A stretch of 64,000 nt of DNA from an uncultured Croceitalea sp. (GCA_947503285.1 CANNDD010000005.1:62001-126000); one strand, 5' to 3'. Positions 44,133 to 54,754 are shown, counted from the first letter of the stretch. The notes: generated by a model not told the origin, from the letters alone. Numbers and translations are program-made.

Positions 44133-44187
44133 AGTATCAAATAGGGGCGATACAGCACCGTTACGTGGTGCAAACTAGTAGCGCAAC

Positions 44188-45669
44188 TTAATTGAGGCTA
44201 AAAGTAGTACCTTCTTTTCCATCTTTTAGTTGAACACCCAACGTCAAAAGCTCGTCCCGTATTTTGTCAGAGGTGGCAAAATCTTTGTTGGCCCGGGCAT
44301 TGTTTCTTAAGTCGATCAGAAGATTAATGACACCGTTTATGGTAGTTGCGTTATTATCATTATTATCTTGGTCTACAAGCCCAAGAATATCAAACACAAA
44401 GGTGTTCACGCTGTCTTGCAACACTTTTTTATCCGCTTTACTGATGGTTTCTTGGCCCTCTTTAATCAGATTGATTCGCTTTACCGCATCAAAAAGATGG
44501 GCGATCAAGACGGGTGTATTGAAATCATCGTTCATGGCATCATAACATGCTTTTTGCCAGTTCGCCACGTCAAAACTAGAGCTTTCTGAAGGCTCTATTT
44601 TTTCAAGGGTTTTCAAGGCATCCATCAACCGGTAATAGCCTTTTTCGGAAGCTAATAAGGCATCATTGCCCAAATCTAAAATACTGGTATAATGCGCTTG
44701 CATCATAAAAAACCGAACCACTGATGGGGCAAACGGTTTGCTTAAAATACGATTGTCACCACTGAATATTTCGTCCGGATAGATGTTGTTATCGGTTGAC
44801 TTTGACATTTTTTTACCGTTCAAGGTCAACATATTGGCATGCAGCCAGTAATTTACCGGAGAATGCCCACTGCTTGCTTCAGCTTGGGCAATTTCACACT
44901 CATGATGCGGAAATTTCAAGTCCATTCCACCGCCGTGAATATCAAAGGTCTCCCCGAGGTATTTCGTGCTCATGGCCGTACATTCTAGGTGCCAGCCCGG
45001 GAAACCATCGCCCCACGGAGAGGGCCAACGCATAATGTGCTGGGGTTCCGCTTTTTTCCAAAGTGCAAAATCTTGGGGATTTCGTTTTTCATCTTGAGCG
45101 GCTAAATCCCGGGTGTTCGCAATCATGTCTTCCAATTTGCGGCCACTTAATTTGCCATACGTGTTTGATTCGCTGAACTTGATGATATCAAAGTATACCG
45201 AGCCATTCACTTCATAGGCGAAACCTTTTGCTAAGATCTCCTTGATGATTTCAATTTGTTCTATAATATGGCCCGTTGCGGTAGGTTCGATGCTTGGCGG
45301 TTGCAGATTGAACGCTTTTAACGTCTCATGAAAATCTACGGTATATCGCTGTACGACTTCCATGGGTTCGAGTTGTTCCAACTTTGCTTTTTTTGCAATT
45401 TTGTCTTCCCCCTCATCGGCGTCGTTTTCTAAATGGCCTGCATCGGTAATATTGCGCACATACCGTACTTTATATCCTAAATGCTTTAAATACCTAAAGA
45501 TCATGTCAAATGACATAAAGGTTCGACAGTTTCCAAGGTGAACATTACTGTATACGGTAGGACCACATACATACATACCTACATAACCTTCTTTTACGGT
45601 CTTGAAAACCTCTTTTTCTCCAGTAAGTGAATTGGATACCTTTAAGATTTGGTCCTTAAATAATTGCAT
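44188..45669 (-). CDS. cysS: Cysteinyl-tRNA synthetase
   Basis: CysS charges tRNA-Cys. The 493-residue class I synthetase has [15 protein letters not shown] (HIGH-like motif; the first zinc ligand Cys precedes it in YVCGPT). [12 protein letters not shown] and [18 protein letters not shown] supply the other zinc ligands, and KKMSKSTDN is the KMSKS loop. The DALR-type C-terminal helical domain is present. The length is normal. Its ATG overlaps the folE stop (TAATG), so the two are translationally coupled. Confidence 0.97.
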   Translation of the reverse strand: MQLFKDQILKVSNSLTGEKEVFKTVKEGYVGMYVCGPTVYSNVHLGNCRTFMSFDMIFRYLKHLGYKVRYVRNITDAGHLENDADEGEDKIAKKAKLEQLEPMEVVQRYTVDFHETLKAFNLQPPSIEPTATGHIIEQIEIIKEILAKGFAYEVNGSVYFDIIKFSESNTYGKLSGRKLEDMIANTRDLAAQDEKRNPQDFALWKKAEPQHIMRWPSPWGDGFPGWHLECTAMSTKYLGETFDIHGGGMDLKFPHHECEIAQAEASSGHSPVNYWLHANMLTLNGKKMSKSTDNNIYPDEIFSGDNRILSKPFAPSVVRFFMMQAHYTSILDLGNDALLASEKGYYRLMDALKTLEKIEPSESSSFDVANWQKACYDAMNDDFNTPVLIAHLFDAVKRINLIKEGQETISKADKKVLQDSVNTFVFDILGLVDQDNNDNNATTINGVINLLIDLRNNARANKDFATSDKIRDELLTLGVQLKDGKEGTTFSLN

Positions 45670-46349
45670 TAAAATTCTGTGTCAAGATTGATATAAGCTA
45701 AAAACTCACGGCGTAGTTGGTCTTGCCTGAATTGGCCTCCATATTCCGCGGTCACCGTACTACTTTCAATATCGCGGATACCCCTTGAATTTACACAAAG
45801 GTGCTTTGCGTCGATGACACAAGCCACATCTTCGGTACCTAAGACTTTTTGAAGCTCTTTGACGATTTGAATGTTCAAACGTTCTTGCACCTGTGGTCTT
45901 TTTGCATAGTAATCTACAATACGGTTCATTTTAGAAAGGCCAACAACAGTACCGTTTGAAATATAGGCCACATGGGCCCTGCCCACTATTGGCAACAAAT
46001 GGTGTTCACAAGTAGAATATAAGGTGATATTCTTTTCGACCAACATTTCTCCATACTTGTATTTGTTGTCAAAGGTCGATGCTTTTGGTTTTCTATCGGG
46101 GTGAAGTCCTCCAAAAATTTCCTTGACATACATTTTGGCAACCCTTTTCGGGGTACCGCTTAAGCTATCATCTTCAAGGTCTAGACCTAAGGTCAACATG
46201 ATTTCGCGAACGTTTTTTTGAATGCGTGCTATCTTTTCGTCATCGTCCAACACAAAGGCATCACTTCGCATAGGGGTATCTTGTGATGAACCCACATGGT
46301 CATTGCCTATTTCATCGTTCTGTTCTTCAAAAGTCTGTTCTAATTTCAT
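45669..46349 (-). CDS. folE: GTP cyclohydrolase I
   Basis: FolE converts GTP to dihydroneopterin triphosphate, the first step of folate synthesis. The 226-residue protein has [19 protein letters not shown] and [16 protein letters not shown], supplying the zinc ligands Cys, His and Cys. [20 protein letters not shown] is the family signature. The first 40 residues are a variable acidic extension. A -7-like TATCTTTG lies on the minus strand at 46368-46375. The gene heads folE-cysS-yidD. Confidence 0.97.
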   Translation of the reverse strand: MKLEQTFEEQNDEIGNDHVGSSQDTPMRSDAFVLDDDEKIARIQKNVREIMLTLGLDLEDDSLSGTPKRVAKMYVKEIFGGLHPDRKPKASTFDNKYKYGEMLVEKNITLYSTCEHHLLPIVGRAHVAYISNGTVVGLSKMNRIVDYYAKRPQVQERLNIQIVKELQKVLGTEDVACVIDAKHLCVNSRGIRDIESSTVTAEYGGQFRQDQLRREFLAYINLDTEF

Positions 46350-46428
46350 TTTTGCCTATAAAGACAGCAAAGATATACATTAATGACCTATTTAACATCT
46401 GAATTATTTCGTTTGACAACATAAATTC

Positions 46429-46457
46429 TTGTTAAGGTTAAAGGGGTTTTATTTTTG
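46429..46457 (+). promoter_or_regulatory. Promoter of first T9SS cargo gene
   Basis: TTG (46429-46431), 18 bp, then TATTTTTG (46450-46457) fits the Bacteroidota consensus well. It lies 24 bp before the ATG at 46482. This supports that ATG rather than the in-frame TTG at 46455, which falls inside the -7 element. Confidence 0.7.
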
Positions 46458-46481
46458 CAAAAGCCAAATTTACAGCTACTT

Positions 46482-48281
46482 ATGTTCAGGTATTATCATT
46501 TTAGTATCGCCTGTTTTTTTGTAGGACTATTGGCTGCCGGACAAGTTTCCCCCGATTGTTCCTCAGCCATACCCATTTGCTACAATACACCGATCAACGG
46601 CGGAACCAGCGGTTTTGCCAATGATGATTTTAATGGTGCATTGACTACTGGATGTTTAGAACAAACTACCTCAGGCGCGATAGAATCAAATTCGGCATGG
46701 TATCGTTTTAGAACCAATGCCTCAGGGCAACTGGGTTTCAATATCATGCATGACCCAGCTGAAGATTGGGATTTCGCACTTTATCAGGCAACGGACTGTA
46801 GTAATCTAGGGGAGCCGATTCGCTGTAATTTTTTTGATAATAGTGACGGCAATGCATCAATAGGTGTAGGTGAGGATCCCACGGGCGACCAAGATTCCGT
46901 TCAATATGAAGATTGGTTACATGTTGAACCGGGACAAGACTTTTTTTTATTGATAAATAATTTCAGCGATGCCAATTCCGGGTTTTCAATTCAATTTTCA
47001 GGTACGATTCTAGAGGCTAACCCAAACAGCACGTTAGACTGTACGATAATAAATAATCTATTGGGTTCGCCCATAGTGGCATGCGAGCCTGATATTGTTA
47101 CCTTAGATGCCACCACTATGGATGCTTTCAATTATGTATGGTATAGTGATGTCGGTAACGGATTTGAGGAAATTTTGGGTGAGAACAATCCGACTTTACA
47201 GGTTTCCATTAGTGCGTTGTATCGGGTGAGTGTCATGACACCGACCGAGAATATCATAAGTGATGTACAGGTATCTTTTTCTGTGGTTCCCACCATAGCT
47301 GTCGTCGAAAACGAAACTTATTGCCTCAGTGGGGCGGGCTATGACCTGAGCCGAAAAGATGAAGAGGCTTTGGGTTCACAAAGCGCAGATGATTTTTTTG
47401 TAAGTTATTATTTGTCGCAACAAGATGCTGAACTAGGCATTAATGAATTGCCCAGCCCATATATTCCCGATTTGGGAACGACCACGGTTTTTGTGCGCAT
47501 GAGCTCTAGACAAAACCCAGACTGTTATGATGCTTCCCAAAATTTTGACCTTTTTACTATAGCACCTCCCGTTTTGGGTGAAGACGAAGAAGTTTTTCTA
47601 TGTGAGAACGTTTCCACGATTAACATCGGTGAAGAGACTTCTGACCCAAATTACGCCTACTCATGGGATACCGGTGAGAACTCCTCGAGTATTTCCGTCT
47701 CAGAACCGGGTACCTATATCTTAACGGCAACGGTAAGTGATGGTAATGTTTTCTGTGTCAGAACCCGAACTTTTACGGTGATACCAAGCGCCATGCCGGT
47801 AATTTCAGACGTGCTAGTTGATGACTTCAGTTATCGAAATACGATACAGGTAGTAACCGAACTCGAAGGGGACTTTGAATACCGATTGGATGATGGGGAA
47901 TTTCAGGATAGTTCGATTTTCGAAAACCTACTACCAGGCAATTATCGTGTTTACATGAGGGATTTGAATGGATGTGGTGTTACATGTGCTCCGATTGCGG
48001 TCGTGGGATATAATTCCTTTTTTTCACCTAATGGCGATGATCGCAATGACGAATGGCATTTATTGGGGATGGAGTATTTGGATGATCCCAAAGTCACGAT
48101 TTATGACCGTTATGGAAGGATGATCATTGAGTTGACGGCGAATGGTCCCGGTTGGGACGGTACTTTCAACGGAACTGCCCTGCCTGGAACCGACTATTGG
48201 TTCAAACTTTCTTACAAAGACGATACTGGATCCAGATTGGAGCCCAAGTTTTTTCAAAATCACTTTTCACTAAGGCGGTAG
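46482..48281 (+). CDS. T9SS type B cargo protein 1
   Basis: The start at 46482 gives a signal peptide (FSIACFFVGLLAAGQ) and a 599-residue product. The N-terminal module (DCSSAIPICYNTPING, NSAWYRFRT, FFLLINNFSD, about 25-190) is shared with the next gene. One or two Ig-like segments with SGAGYDLSRKDEEALG follow. The C-terminal type B sorting domain is clear: FFSPNGDDRNDEWHLLGME, VTIYDRYGRMI, GWDGTFNGTALPGTDYWF, ending HFSLRR. Such proteins cross the outer membrane by the type IX secretion system and stay on or leave the surface. No enzyme domain is recognised. Confidence 0.88.
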   Translation: MFRYYHFSIACFFVGLLAAGQVSPDCSSAIPICYNTPINGGTSGFANDDFNGALTTGCLEQTTSGAIESNSAWYRFRTNASGQLGFNIMHDPAEDWDFALYQATDCSNLGEPIRCNFFDNSDGNASIGVGEDPTGDQDSVQYEDWLHVEPGQDFFLLINNFSDANSGFSIQFSGTILEANPNSTLDCTIINNLLGSPIVACEPDIVTLDATTMDAFNYVWYSDVGNGFEEILGENNPTLQVSISALYRVSVMTPTENIISDVQVSFSVVPTIAVVENETYCLSGAGYDLSRKDEEALGSQSADDFFVSYYLSQQDAELGINELPSPYIPDLGTTTVFVRMSSRQNPDCYDASQNFDLFTIAPPVLGEDEEVFLCENVSTINIGEETSDPNYAYSWDTGENSSSISVSEPGTYILTATVSDGNVFCVRTRTFTVIPSAMPVISDVLVDDFSYRNTIQVVTELEGDFEYRLDDGEFQDSSIFENLLPGNYRVYMRDLNGCGVTCAPIAVVGYNSFFSPNGDDRNDEWHLLGMEYLDDPKVTIYDRYGRMIIELTANGPGWDGTFNGTALPGTDYWFKLSYKDDTGSRLEPKFFQNHFSLRR

Positions 48282-48398
48282 GTCGTTTGCTGAAATTGTA
48301 TTTCATCGATTAAGTGTACTTTTTTTCGATTATCGTATACTAAAGTATTGTTTATGGAAGTTATACTATCGATAGAAAGCATAATATTAGCCCCAACA

Positions 48399-49853
48399 AT
48401 GAGAATGCGAACACTATTTTGTGCTACATGCTGCTTACTTTTTGCATATGTCCTTTCAGGACAAAACTCTCCCGACTGTAGAACCGCTATACCCGTTTGT
48501 GCTGATGCCCCTATTATGGGTATTGCCGATGGCAATGGTGATATAGATGATTTTGATCCCGATGTCATACGCCAGACCGGATGCCTGGAAAAGGGCAGTG
48601 TTGCCTCAGCGAACATTGAGAATAATACATCTTGGTATGTTTTTCGGGCAGGTACCGATGGGCAGATAGGCTTTGATATTCAGGCCTTACCGGTAACACC
48701 GGGCGGTATTGTTACCGCAGAATGGGATTTTGCCTTGTATGGCCCTTTCGATCAAACTACGGGCGATAACTTTTGCGGTGTCATTGGTGATGGTTCGGCC
48801 CAACCCATACGGTGTAATTATGAGGTGAACGATACTGATTTTACGGGTATTGGCATAAATCCTGAGAATGGACAGGTAGGGGCACCCAACGTAACCGGAA
48901 GCCAGAATACTTATGATGAGTTTATTGATGTTGTTGCCGGCGAGGTATATTTTTTATTGATCAATAACTTCAATACCAATTTTGATGGTGATGCAGAAAT
49001 GTATGAATTGACCTTCACGGGAAGTTCTGTTGATGCAGACCAAGATACGGCGTTGGACTGTACGTTGAGGGATGAGTTCTTAGGTTTCGATATCATTGCC
49101 TGCGAAGATGACCCAGATATTGTATTGAGCGCCCTGAATTCTCCGGCCGGTCCTGATATCGTGAATATCACTTGGACAGTGGATCGGGATGATGATGGAA
49201 CCATTGATGAAATTCTGGCTACAGGGGTTACCGAGTTTACGGTAACCAGCCCCAATTCTGGTCGTTATTTCGTTTCAATAGAAAATAGCTTTGGGCAGAT
49301 AATCGCAGATGATATTCTAATTACATTCTTTGGTATTCCAATGCTTCTACCAGGTGAGGAGGGCATTATCGTTAGGGAAGATCTGACCAATGCCGATGAC
49401 CCCGACCGTTATGCAGTCGAATTTGTAGTCGATGGTGATGGTGACTATGAGTATGCCATCAATGGCGGGGATTTTCAAGATGACCCAATTTTTCTTGATG
49501 TACCACCTGGAATAAACACTGTGGTGATCAATGATAAAAATGGATGTGGTGCTACGGAGCCCATTGAGTTTTTGATTGTGGGGTACCCCAAGTTCTTCAC
49601 CCCGAATGGAGATCCTTTTAACGACCAATGGAATGTATTGGGTTTAGAGGAATTGATTGATCCCGTAGTGTACATTTTTGATCGGTACGGAAAACTTATC
49701 AAACAATTGGATGAAACCGGTGGCTGGGACGGCACCTTCAATGGTCGAGACCTACCTTCGTCAGATTATTGGTTCAGATTGGATTATCAACGTAATGAGC
49801 AAAGTGTCATCGTGGCCAAAACCGTCCGCAATCACTTTTCACTGGTAAGATGA
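48399..49853 (+). CDS. T9SS type B cargo protein 2
   Basis: The ATG at 48399 is preferred over upstream in-frame TTG/ATG codons because it places LFCATCCLLFAYVLSG as a proper signal peptide (484 residues). The N-terminal module (DCRTAIPVCADAPIMG, NTSWYVFRAG, FLLINNFNTNF) is homologous to that of the preceding gene. A calcium-loop-like DRDDDGTIDE occurs mid-protein. The C-terminal sorting domain is intact (FFTPNGDPFNDQWNVLG, FDRYGKLIKQL, GWDGTFNGRDLPSSDYWF, NHFSLVR). The two genes look like a tandem duplication with loss or gain of a middle domain. Confidence 0.88.
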   Translation: MRMRTLFCATCCLLFAYVLSGQNSPDCRTAIPVCADAPIMGIADGNGDIDDFDPDVIRQTGCLEKGSVASANIENNTSWYVFRAGTDGQIGFDIQALPVTPGGIVTAEWDFALYGPFDQTTGDNFCGVIGDGSAQPIRCNYEVNDTDFTGIGINPENGQVGAPNVTGSQNTYDEFIDVVAGEVYFLLINNFNTNFDGDAEMYELTFTGSSVDADQDTALDCTLRDEFLGFDIIACEDDPDIVLSALNSPAGPDIVNITWTVDRDDDGTIDEILATGVTEFTVTSPNSGRYFVSIENSFGQIIADDILITFFGIPMLLPGEEGIIVREDLTNADDPDRYAVEFVVDGDGDYEYAINGGDFQDDPIFLDVPPGINTVVINDKNGCGATEPIEFLIVGYPKFFTPNGDPFNDQWNVLGLEELIDPVVYIFDRYGKLIKQLDETGGWDGTFNGRDLPSSDYWFRLDYQRNEQSVIVAKTVRNHFSLVR

Positions 49854-49897
49854 CCTAGGGGTTTTCTTTGACCAGGATCGGTATATGGTTTTTTACA

Positions 49898-51400
49898 TTA
49901 AAACTTCAAAGTGTAAGATAACGTGATATTGGTATTGATCCTATTGACTAGGGCTGCATTTGAAATTCCCGTTTCGTAAAAAAGTTCACTTACATCCTGT
50001 GTTGTCCTACCATAGGCCAAATCGAGCCTGCTTCCTCCGAAATCGTACCCAATACCCCCTGAATAACCTTCTAAGTCACCGATAATACCATCATTTTCAT
50101 AGGGGCTTTCCTCATAGCGATACCCACCTCTGAGACTAACGTTTTGAATGCGGTACTCCCCACCTATCCTATAGGTATTGACCGTGCCGAGTTGAGCTGC
50201 GATAAAATCATTTTCAGCTGCAAAAGCAGGGTCCGCGGTAGGTCTTAGTTCGGCTTGTGACATATCTTGATACCCATAATCAAAACTCAGAAGGCCTTCT
50301 TTACCGAAAACTACGGCCAAACTACCTGTAAGTTTCGAAGGGGTCTTGATACGATACTCTTCAAAAAGATTGACAATATTGAAATCGATAAAATTGATAT
50401 CGTCATCCGCCAGATCCGAATTGATACGTTGCGAAGTATCATCCGTTAGATAATACCAAGTAGGTGACTGATAGCTACCGCCAACCCTAATGTTGTTGTT
50501 CAATTTGGCTATGGCCCCTAAACTGAATGAAAATCCGTTTCCTTGTGTGCTCAAAAAATTATCGAAAGTAGTAGTTTGAATGGGTGAGGTCGTTTCATAA
50601 CCAGACTCATCCAAAAGGGTCAATCTTTCATAATATACACTGTGAAAGTTCAATGAGGCACCCAAGTAAAGATTCTCTTGGTACTGTCCTGCGAGATTCG
50701 CCGTAAACTTACTGTTGTAACCATTGGTGATTTGCCAATATTGTTGGTTGACACTTGTGTAATCGGCATTTGAAATATATGCGGTATTACTGTCACTCGT
50801 TTCATCAACGGGATTGATTATTCCACCAAAATATCCTAAAAATGCTTGCTGATCTGCGAAACCTTGTTGCTCACCGATCCTTAAATAAGCTTCTTCGATA
50901 AATTCATTTTGGCCCAAGAGCAAATTTCCAAAAGGCACGCCTTGCGCAAAATTCAAGAAATAATTATCAATACCTTCGGTAGTATTACCTGACGCAAAAA
51001 ATTCATTGTCAAAATTTTCCACCAAATCATAATTGAAGGCCAACGCTATTTTTTTCCATGGGGAGTCTGGTGATTTAAAGACAAAAACACCACCTGCTTG
51101 ATTGATTTCAGGCGCGTTTATACTAGTGTTGAATGTACTATTACCAAAAGAGGCATCATTATTTCGATGGTAATTCGATCCACTTACGGTAAATTGGCTA
51201 AAGTTGAATACGGCCGAACCCGCCGGATTGATATTCAGCGATGATAGGTCGCCCCCTAAAGCTCCGAAGGCTCCGCCCATGGCTTGAAATCTAGCCGTAC
51301 CTTGCAGGTTTTCGGTGCTGTAGCGAAGAACGTCATTGATGTTTTGGGCCGTTGCCGTTAAGCATACCATACCCATTATGAAAGTTATAAAGCTTCTCAT
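49898..51400 (-). CDS. FadL/OmpP1-like outer membrane transporter
   Basis: This 500-residue protein has a signal peptide (SFITFIMGMVCLTATAQ). The N-terminus of the mature chain (NINDVLRYSTENLQGTARFQ, GGAFGALGGDLSSLNINPAG) is typical of the FadL/OmpP1 family in Bacteroidota, which transports hydrophobic compounds across the outer membrane. The C-terminus (TNITLSYTLKF) is a good final barrel strand. The substrate is unknown; relatives are sometimes mis-named hemin receptors. Its start lies 38 bp after the end of the Gly/Trp-rich lipoprotein gene, so the two may be co-transcribed. Confidence 0.82.
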   Translation of the reverse strand: MRSFITFIMGMVCLTATAQNINDVLRYSTENLQGTARFQAMGGAFGALGGDLSSLNINPAGSAVFNFSQFTVSGSNYHRNNDASFGNSTFNTSINAPEINQAGGVFVFKSPDSPWKKIALAFNYDLVENFDNEFFASGNTTEGIDNYFLNFAQGVPFGNLLLGQNEFIEEAYLRIGEQQGFADQQAFLGYFGGIINPVDETSDSNTAYISNADYTSVNQQYWQITNGYNSKFTANLAGQYQENLYLGASLNFHSVYYERLTLLDESGYETTSPIQTTTFDNFLSTQGNGFSFSLGAIAKLNNNIRVGGSYQSPTWYYLTDDTSQRINSDLADDDINFIDFNIVNLFEEYRIKTPSKLTGSLAVVFGKEGLLSFDYGYQDMSQAELRPTADPAFAAENDFIAAQLGTVNTYRIGGEYRIQNVSLRGGYRYEESPYENDGIIGDLEGYSGGIGYDFGGSRLDLAYGRTTQDVSELFYETGISNAALVNRINTNITLSYTLKF

Positions 51401-51438
51401 TTTCTAATTCTTTACGTTGTGAGATTGATTTTTCGACT

Positions 51439-52770
51439 TTAGTTTCGTCTTCCGCCTCCGCTTCTTCCCCCTGATGACCTACCGCCTGAAGATCTACCGG
51501 AACTCCTGAAACTTCCAGAACTACGGGAACCAGAACTTCTATAGCTACGACTTGAACCGGAACTTCTGTATCCAGAGCTTCTTGAACTTCGGCTTGAACT
51601 ACGATAACCACTGTTTCTAGAAGGGCTACTGGATCTAGAATATGAACTTCTTCTAGGGGCAGTTCTTGTAGAAGACTGATAACTTCTCGTACTTCTACCC
51701 GCTGATGATTGCACCGCAGATCTAGAACTTCTGTTACCATTACCGTAATTTCTTGTTCTTGCAGCGGCACCACTATAGGTTCGGTAACTTCTTGTCGCAC
51801 CATCATACCTAGGTGTCGACCTTGTACTTCTACTAGAGCGGTAATTTCTATTTCTGGCTATCGCCGAAGAACTTATGGATCTTTGATTGGGTACACCCCT
51901 TCGAACCGTTCTTGAACTTCTAGATGCATTTGCACTACGGCCTATATTTGAGCGGCCACTGGTAGTACGCAATCTTGAAGCGGTGGAATTACTTCTGTTA
52001 TAGAGGTTGGATCGTCCCCTTAAGGCACTCGATGCAAGTGTAGTTCTTGTTGCCGACCTACGACTTCTGTTAAAAGCGACATTTGGACCGTAGTAATTTC
52101 CATAGAATCCACGGTTCCAACCGAAGCCTCTACCACCCCAGCCAAAACCACCACGCCATCCGTAGCCGCCCCAACCAAATCCACCGTTCCACAACCAAGG
52201 ATCGTTCCAACCCCATCCGAAGCCACCGCCCCATCCGAAGCCACCTCCCCAGCCAAAACGATTCCACCTCCAAGGGTTGTTCCAACCCCAACCAAAGCCG
52301 CCACCCCAGCCCCAGCCGAGACCACCGCCCCAAAGCCATGGGTCGTTCCAACCCCAATTGTTGCCATATACATTAATGCTCAGGTTCGTTGGGTTGTCCC
52401 CCCATCCTGGGTTACCTTCGTAACTATTATTATTGGCGAAATAATTGATTTCGTCATTAGGTAAAATAGAGTCATTTTGAACCCCACTATAATAACCGTC
52501 AACATCCGTAAAAACCTCAGAATCCAATATGCCATCGTATTCCTGCGCTTTTTCACCAAAATAATCCCCGTAAATATCATTTTCCAACTTATCGTTCCTG
52601 ACGGCCGTTTCCGATCTTTTCTCTACGGAAACAACGCGATTTCCGCTGGAATAAATTCCATCATCATAGTAAGAGGCTTGTTGGTATGAACCACATGATA
52701 CAAGGAATGCCGTGGTTAACAAAAGTGTTGCAACATACTTTAAGTTTAAGTGGGATGTCGAAATGCGCAT
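51439..52770 (-). CDS. Gly/Trp-rich and Ser/Arg-rich lipoprotein
   Basis: The start at 52770 gives a lipoprotein signal peptide (YVATLLLTTAFLVSC, Cys26) and a 443-residue product. Residues about 30-135 are acidic and ordinary. Residues about 139-222 consist of Gly/Trp repeats such as GWGWGGGFGWGWNNPW with Asn, Phe and Pro. Residues about 233-443 are Ser/Arg/Gly/Tyr-rich (RSSGYRSSGSSRSYRSSG) and end GRSGGGRRN. The composition predicts a disordered, highly basic tail after a sticky aromatic segment. Other reading frames are also open here because of the repetitive codons. I know no defined domain. It is anchored in a membrane and followed by the FadL-like gene. Confidence 0.8.
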   Translation of the reverse strand: MRISTSHLNLKYVATLLLTTAFLVSCGSYQQASYYDDGIYSSGNRVVSVEKRSETAVRNDKLENDIYGDYFGEKAQEYDGILDSEVFTDVDGYYSGVQNDSILPNDEINYFANNNSYEGNPGWGDNPTNLSINVYGNNWGWNDPWLWGGGLGWGWGGGFGWGWNNPWRWNRFGWGGGFGWGGGFGWGWNDPWLWNGGFGWGGYGWRGGFGWGGRGFGWNRGFYGNYYGPNVAFNRSRRSATRTTLASSALRGRSNLYNRSNSTASRLRTTSGRSNIGRSANASRSSRTVRRGVPNQRSISSSAIARNRNYRSSRSTRSTPRYDGATRSYRTYSGAAARTRNYGNGNRSSRSAVQSSAGRSTRSYQSSTRTAPRRSSYSRSSSPSRNSGYRSSSRSSRSSGYRSSGSSRSYRSSGSRSSGSFRSSGRSSGGRSSGGRSGGGRRN

Positions 52771-52864
52771 GTTATTAATTTTATTGTTGGACATAGTAAA
52801 AATAGTTAGTTTTACGGACTATTTTTGTTCAATAAAACACAAGTTTTATGCCAAACTACGTTAG

Positions 52865-54340
52865 ATGGGAAAAAAATTAACAAGCAGGGCCGAAGATTAT
52901 TCGAAATGGTATAATGAGCTGGTGGTAAAGGCAGATTTGGCCGAAAACTCGGGAGTAAGGGGTTGTATGGTAATCAAGCCCTATGGCTTTGCAATTTGGG
53001 AAAAAATGCAGGCGGGGTTGGATAAAATGTTCAAGGATACTGGGCATCAGAACGCCTATTTTCCACTGTTTATCCCAAAATCCTATTTGAGCAAAGAGGC
53101 AAGTCATGTTGAGGGATTCGCTAAAGAATGTGCCGTTGTGACCCATTATCGGTTGAAAAATGCGGAAGACGGTAGCGGGATCGTTGTAGATGAGAATGCT
53201 AAATTGGAAGAAGAACTTATCGTAAGGCCTACTTCTGAAACGATTATCTGGGATACGTATCGAAAATGGGTACAGTCGTATCGAGACCTACCTTTATTGA
53301 TAAACCAGTGGGCCAATGTGGTACGGTGGGAAATGAGGACGCGTTTGTTCTTGCGTACGGCAGAATTTTTATGGCAAGAAGGCCATACGGCCCATGCGAC
53401 CGAAAAAGAAGCTATGGAAGAAGCCGAACTGATGATGAACGTATATGCCGATTTCGCGCAAAACCATATGGCGGTGCCCGTTATAAAGGGAACAAAAACC
53501 GAAAGTGAACGTTTTGCCGGTGCAGAAGAAACTTTTTGTATCGAGGCCTTGATGCAAGACGGTAAAGCTTTGCAGGCAGGGACCTCGCATTTTTTAGGTC
53601 AAAATTTCGCAAAGGCCTTTGACGTAAAGTATGCCAATAAAGAAGGAAAACAAGACTATGTGTGGGCAACGTCATGGGGGGTTTCCACAAGGTTGATGGG
53701 GGCCTTGATCATGACCCATAGTGATGATAATGGGTTGGTATTGCCGCCAAAGTTGGCGCCGATACAGGTCGTTATCGTACCTATATATAAAGGTGAGGAC
53801 CAGCTAGGGGCCATATCTAAAAAGGTGGCACCTTTGGTAGAAGAATTAAGAACTAAAGGTGTCTCGGTAAAATATGATGATCGCGATACCCATAAACCAG
53901 GCTTCAAGTTCAATGAGTATGAGCTTAAAGGGGTGCCCGTACGGCTGGCAATCGGCCAACGCGATTTAGAGAATGGAACTTTCGAGGTCGCGAGACGTGA
54001 TACCTTGGAAAAACAAAGTGTTCTGGCTGATGAAGTCGTTGAAAAAGTGGTAACGCTCTTAGATGAGATTCAAGAACATATTTATAAAAAAGCTTTATAC
54101 CATCAACGATCAAATATTACCGAGGTCGATACTTACGAAGAATTTAAGACTGTTTTAGAGGAAAAAGGAGGATTTATAGCAGCCCATTGGGATGGTACTT
54201 CTGAAACAGAGGACAGAATTAAAGAAGAGACCAAGGCAACCATTCGATGTATTCCAATCGATGTTGCGAAAGAAGAAGGAACCTGCATGATTACCGGAAA
54301 GCCATCGCCATATCGCGTTCTTTTCGCCAAAGCATATTAG
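52865..54340 (+). CDS. proS: Prolyl-tRNA synthetase
   Basis: ProS charges tRNA-Pro. At 491 residues it is the short archaeal/eukaryal-like form without the editing insertion of E. coli ProS. Motif 2 region [39 protein letters not shown] and [19 protein letters not shown] are seen. A C-terminal zinc/anticodon part follows, ending in FAKAY with the terminal Tyr typical of this form. A -7-like TATTTTTG lies at 52820-52827. Confidence 0.96.
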   Translation: MGKKLTSRAEDYSKWYNELVVKADLAENSGVRGCMVIKPYGFAIWEKMQAGLDKMFKDTGHQNAYFPLFIPKSYLSKEASHVEGFAKECAVVTHYRLKNAEDGSGIVVDENAKLEEELIVRPTSETIIWDTYRKWVQSYRDLPLLINQWANVVRWEMRTRLFLRTAEFLWQEGHTAHATEKEAMEEAELMMNVYADFAQNHMAVPVIKGTKTESERFAGAEETFCIEALMQDGKALQAGTSHFLGQNFAKAFDVKYANKEGKQDYVWATSWGVSTRLMGALIMTHSDDNGLVLPPKLAPIQVVIVPIYKGEDQLGAISKKVAPLVEELRTKGVSVKYDDRDTHKPGFKFNEYELKGVPVRLAIGQRDLENGTFEVARRDTLEKQSVLADEVVEKVVTLLDEIQEHIYKKALYHQRSNITEVDTYEEFKTVLEEKGGFIAAHWDGTSETEDRIKEETKATIRCIPIDVAKEEGTCMITGKPSPYRVLFAKAY

Positions 54341-54366
54341 TATGGTCAAAAAATAATATATTGAAC

Positions 54367-54396
54367 TTGCAATAATTAAAAATAGTTGTATTTTTG
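54367..54396 (+). promoter_or_regulatory. Promoter of the tRNA-Glu pair
   Basis: TTG (54367-54369), 19 bp, then TATTTTTG (54389-54396) lies 24 bp before the first tRNA. It fits the Bacteroidota consensus and probably drives both tRNA genes. Confidence 0.65.
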
Positions 54397-54419
54397 CATC
54401 CGCAATTATGCGGCCTTAT

Positions 54420-54491
54420 GGCCCGTTCGTCTAGGGGTTAGGACGCCAGGTTTTCATCCTGGTAACAGGGGTTCGATTCCCCTACGGGCTA
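54420..54491 (+). tRNA. tRNA-Glu (UUC), copy 1
   Basis: The acceptor GGCCCGT pairs with ACGGGCT (first pair G-U), discriminator A. The D-arm contains GGGGTTAGGAC, the anticodon loop TTTTCAT (anticodon UUC) sits in a CCAGG/CCTGG stem, and the T-arm GGGTTCGATTCCC is perfect. CCA is not encoded. Confidence 0.96.
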
Positions 54492-54574
54492 CGAAAAGTT
54501 CTTTGAAATTAGGGAATTGTTTGAATCGAGAATACGGATTATCCGGTTTGATTTGAAAATACCCTAATATAACC

Positions 54575-54646
54575 GGCCCGTTCGTCTAGGGGTTAGGACG
54601 CCAGGTTTTCATCCTGGTAACAGGGGTTCGATTCCCCTACGGGCTA
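54575..54646 (+). tRNA. tRNA-Glu (UUC), copy 2
   Basis: This copy is identical in all 72 bases to copy 1, 83 bp downstream. The spacers differ, so only the tRNA body is conserved. The same anticodon and folding features apply. Confidence 0.96.
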
Positions 54647-54754
54647 CAAGTTCAATAATAAAATTGAAAATTATAAATGTTAAGTTGAAAGTTAAGCGAA
54701 TGCATACCTCACCTTAATTTTTAGTTTTTCATTATCAATTTTTAAATAAAGAAA

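Noticed and set aside
51333-51806. 157-codon minus-strand frame rich in Val/Glu
   Set aside because: It is an alternative frame of the Ser/Arg-rich lipoprotein region; its repetitive composition mirrors the other frame, and it lacks a signal and crosses into the next gene.
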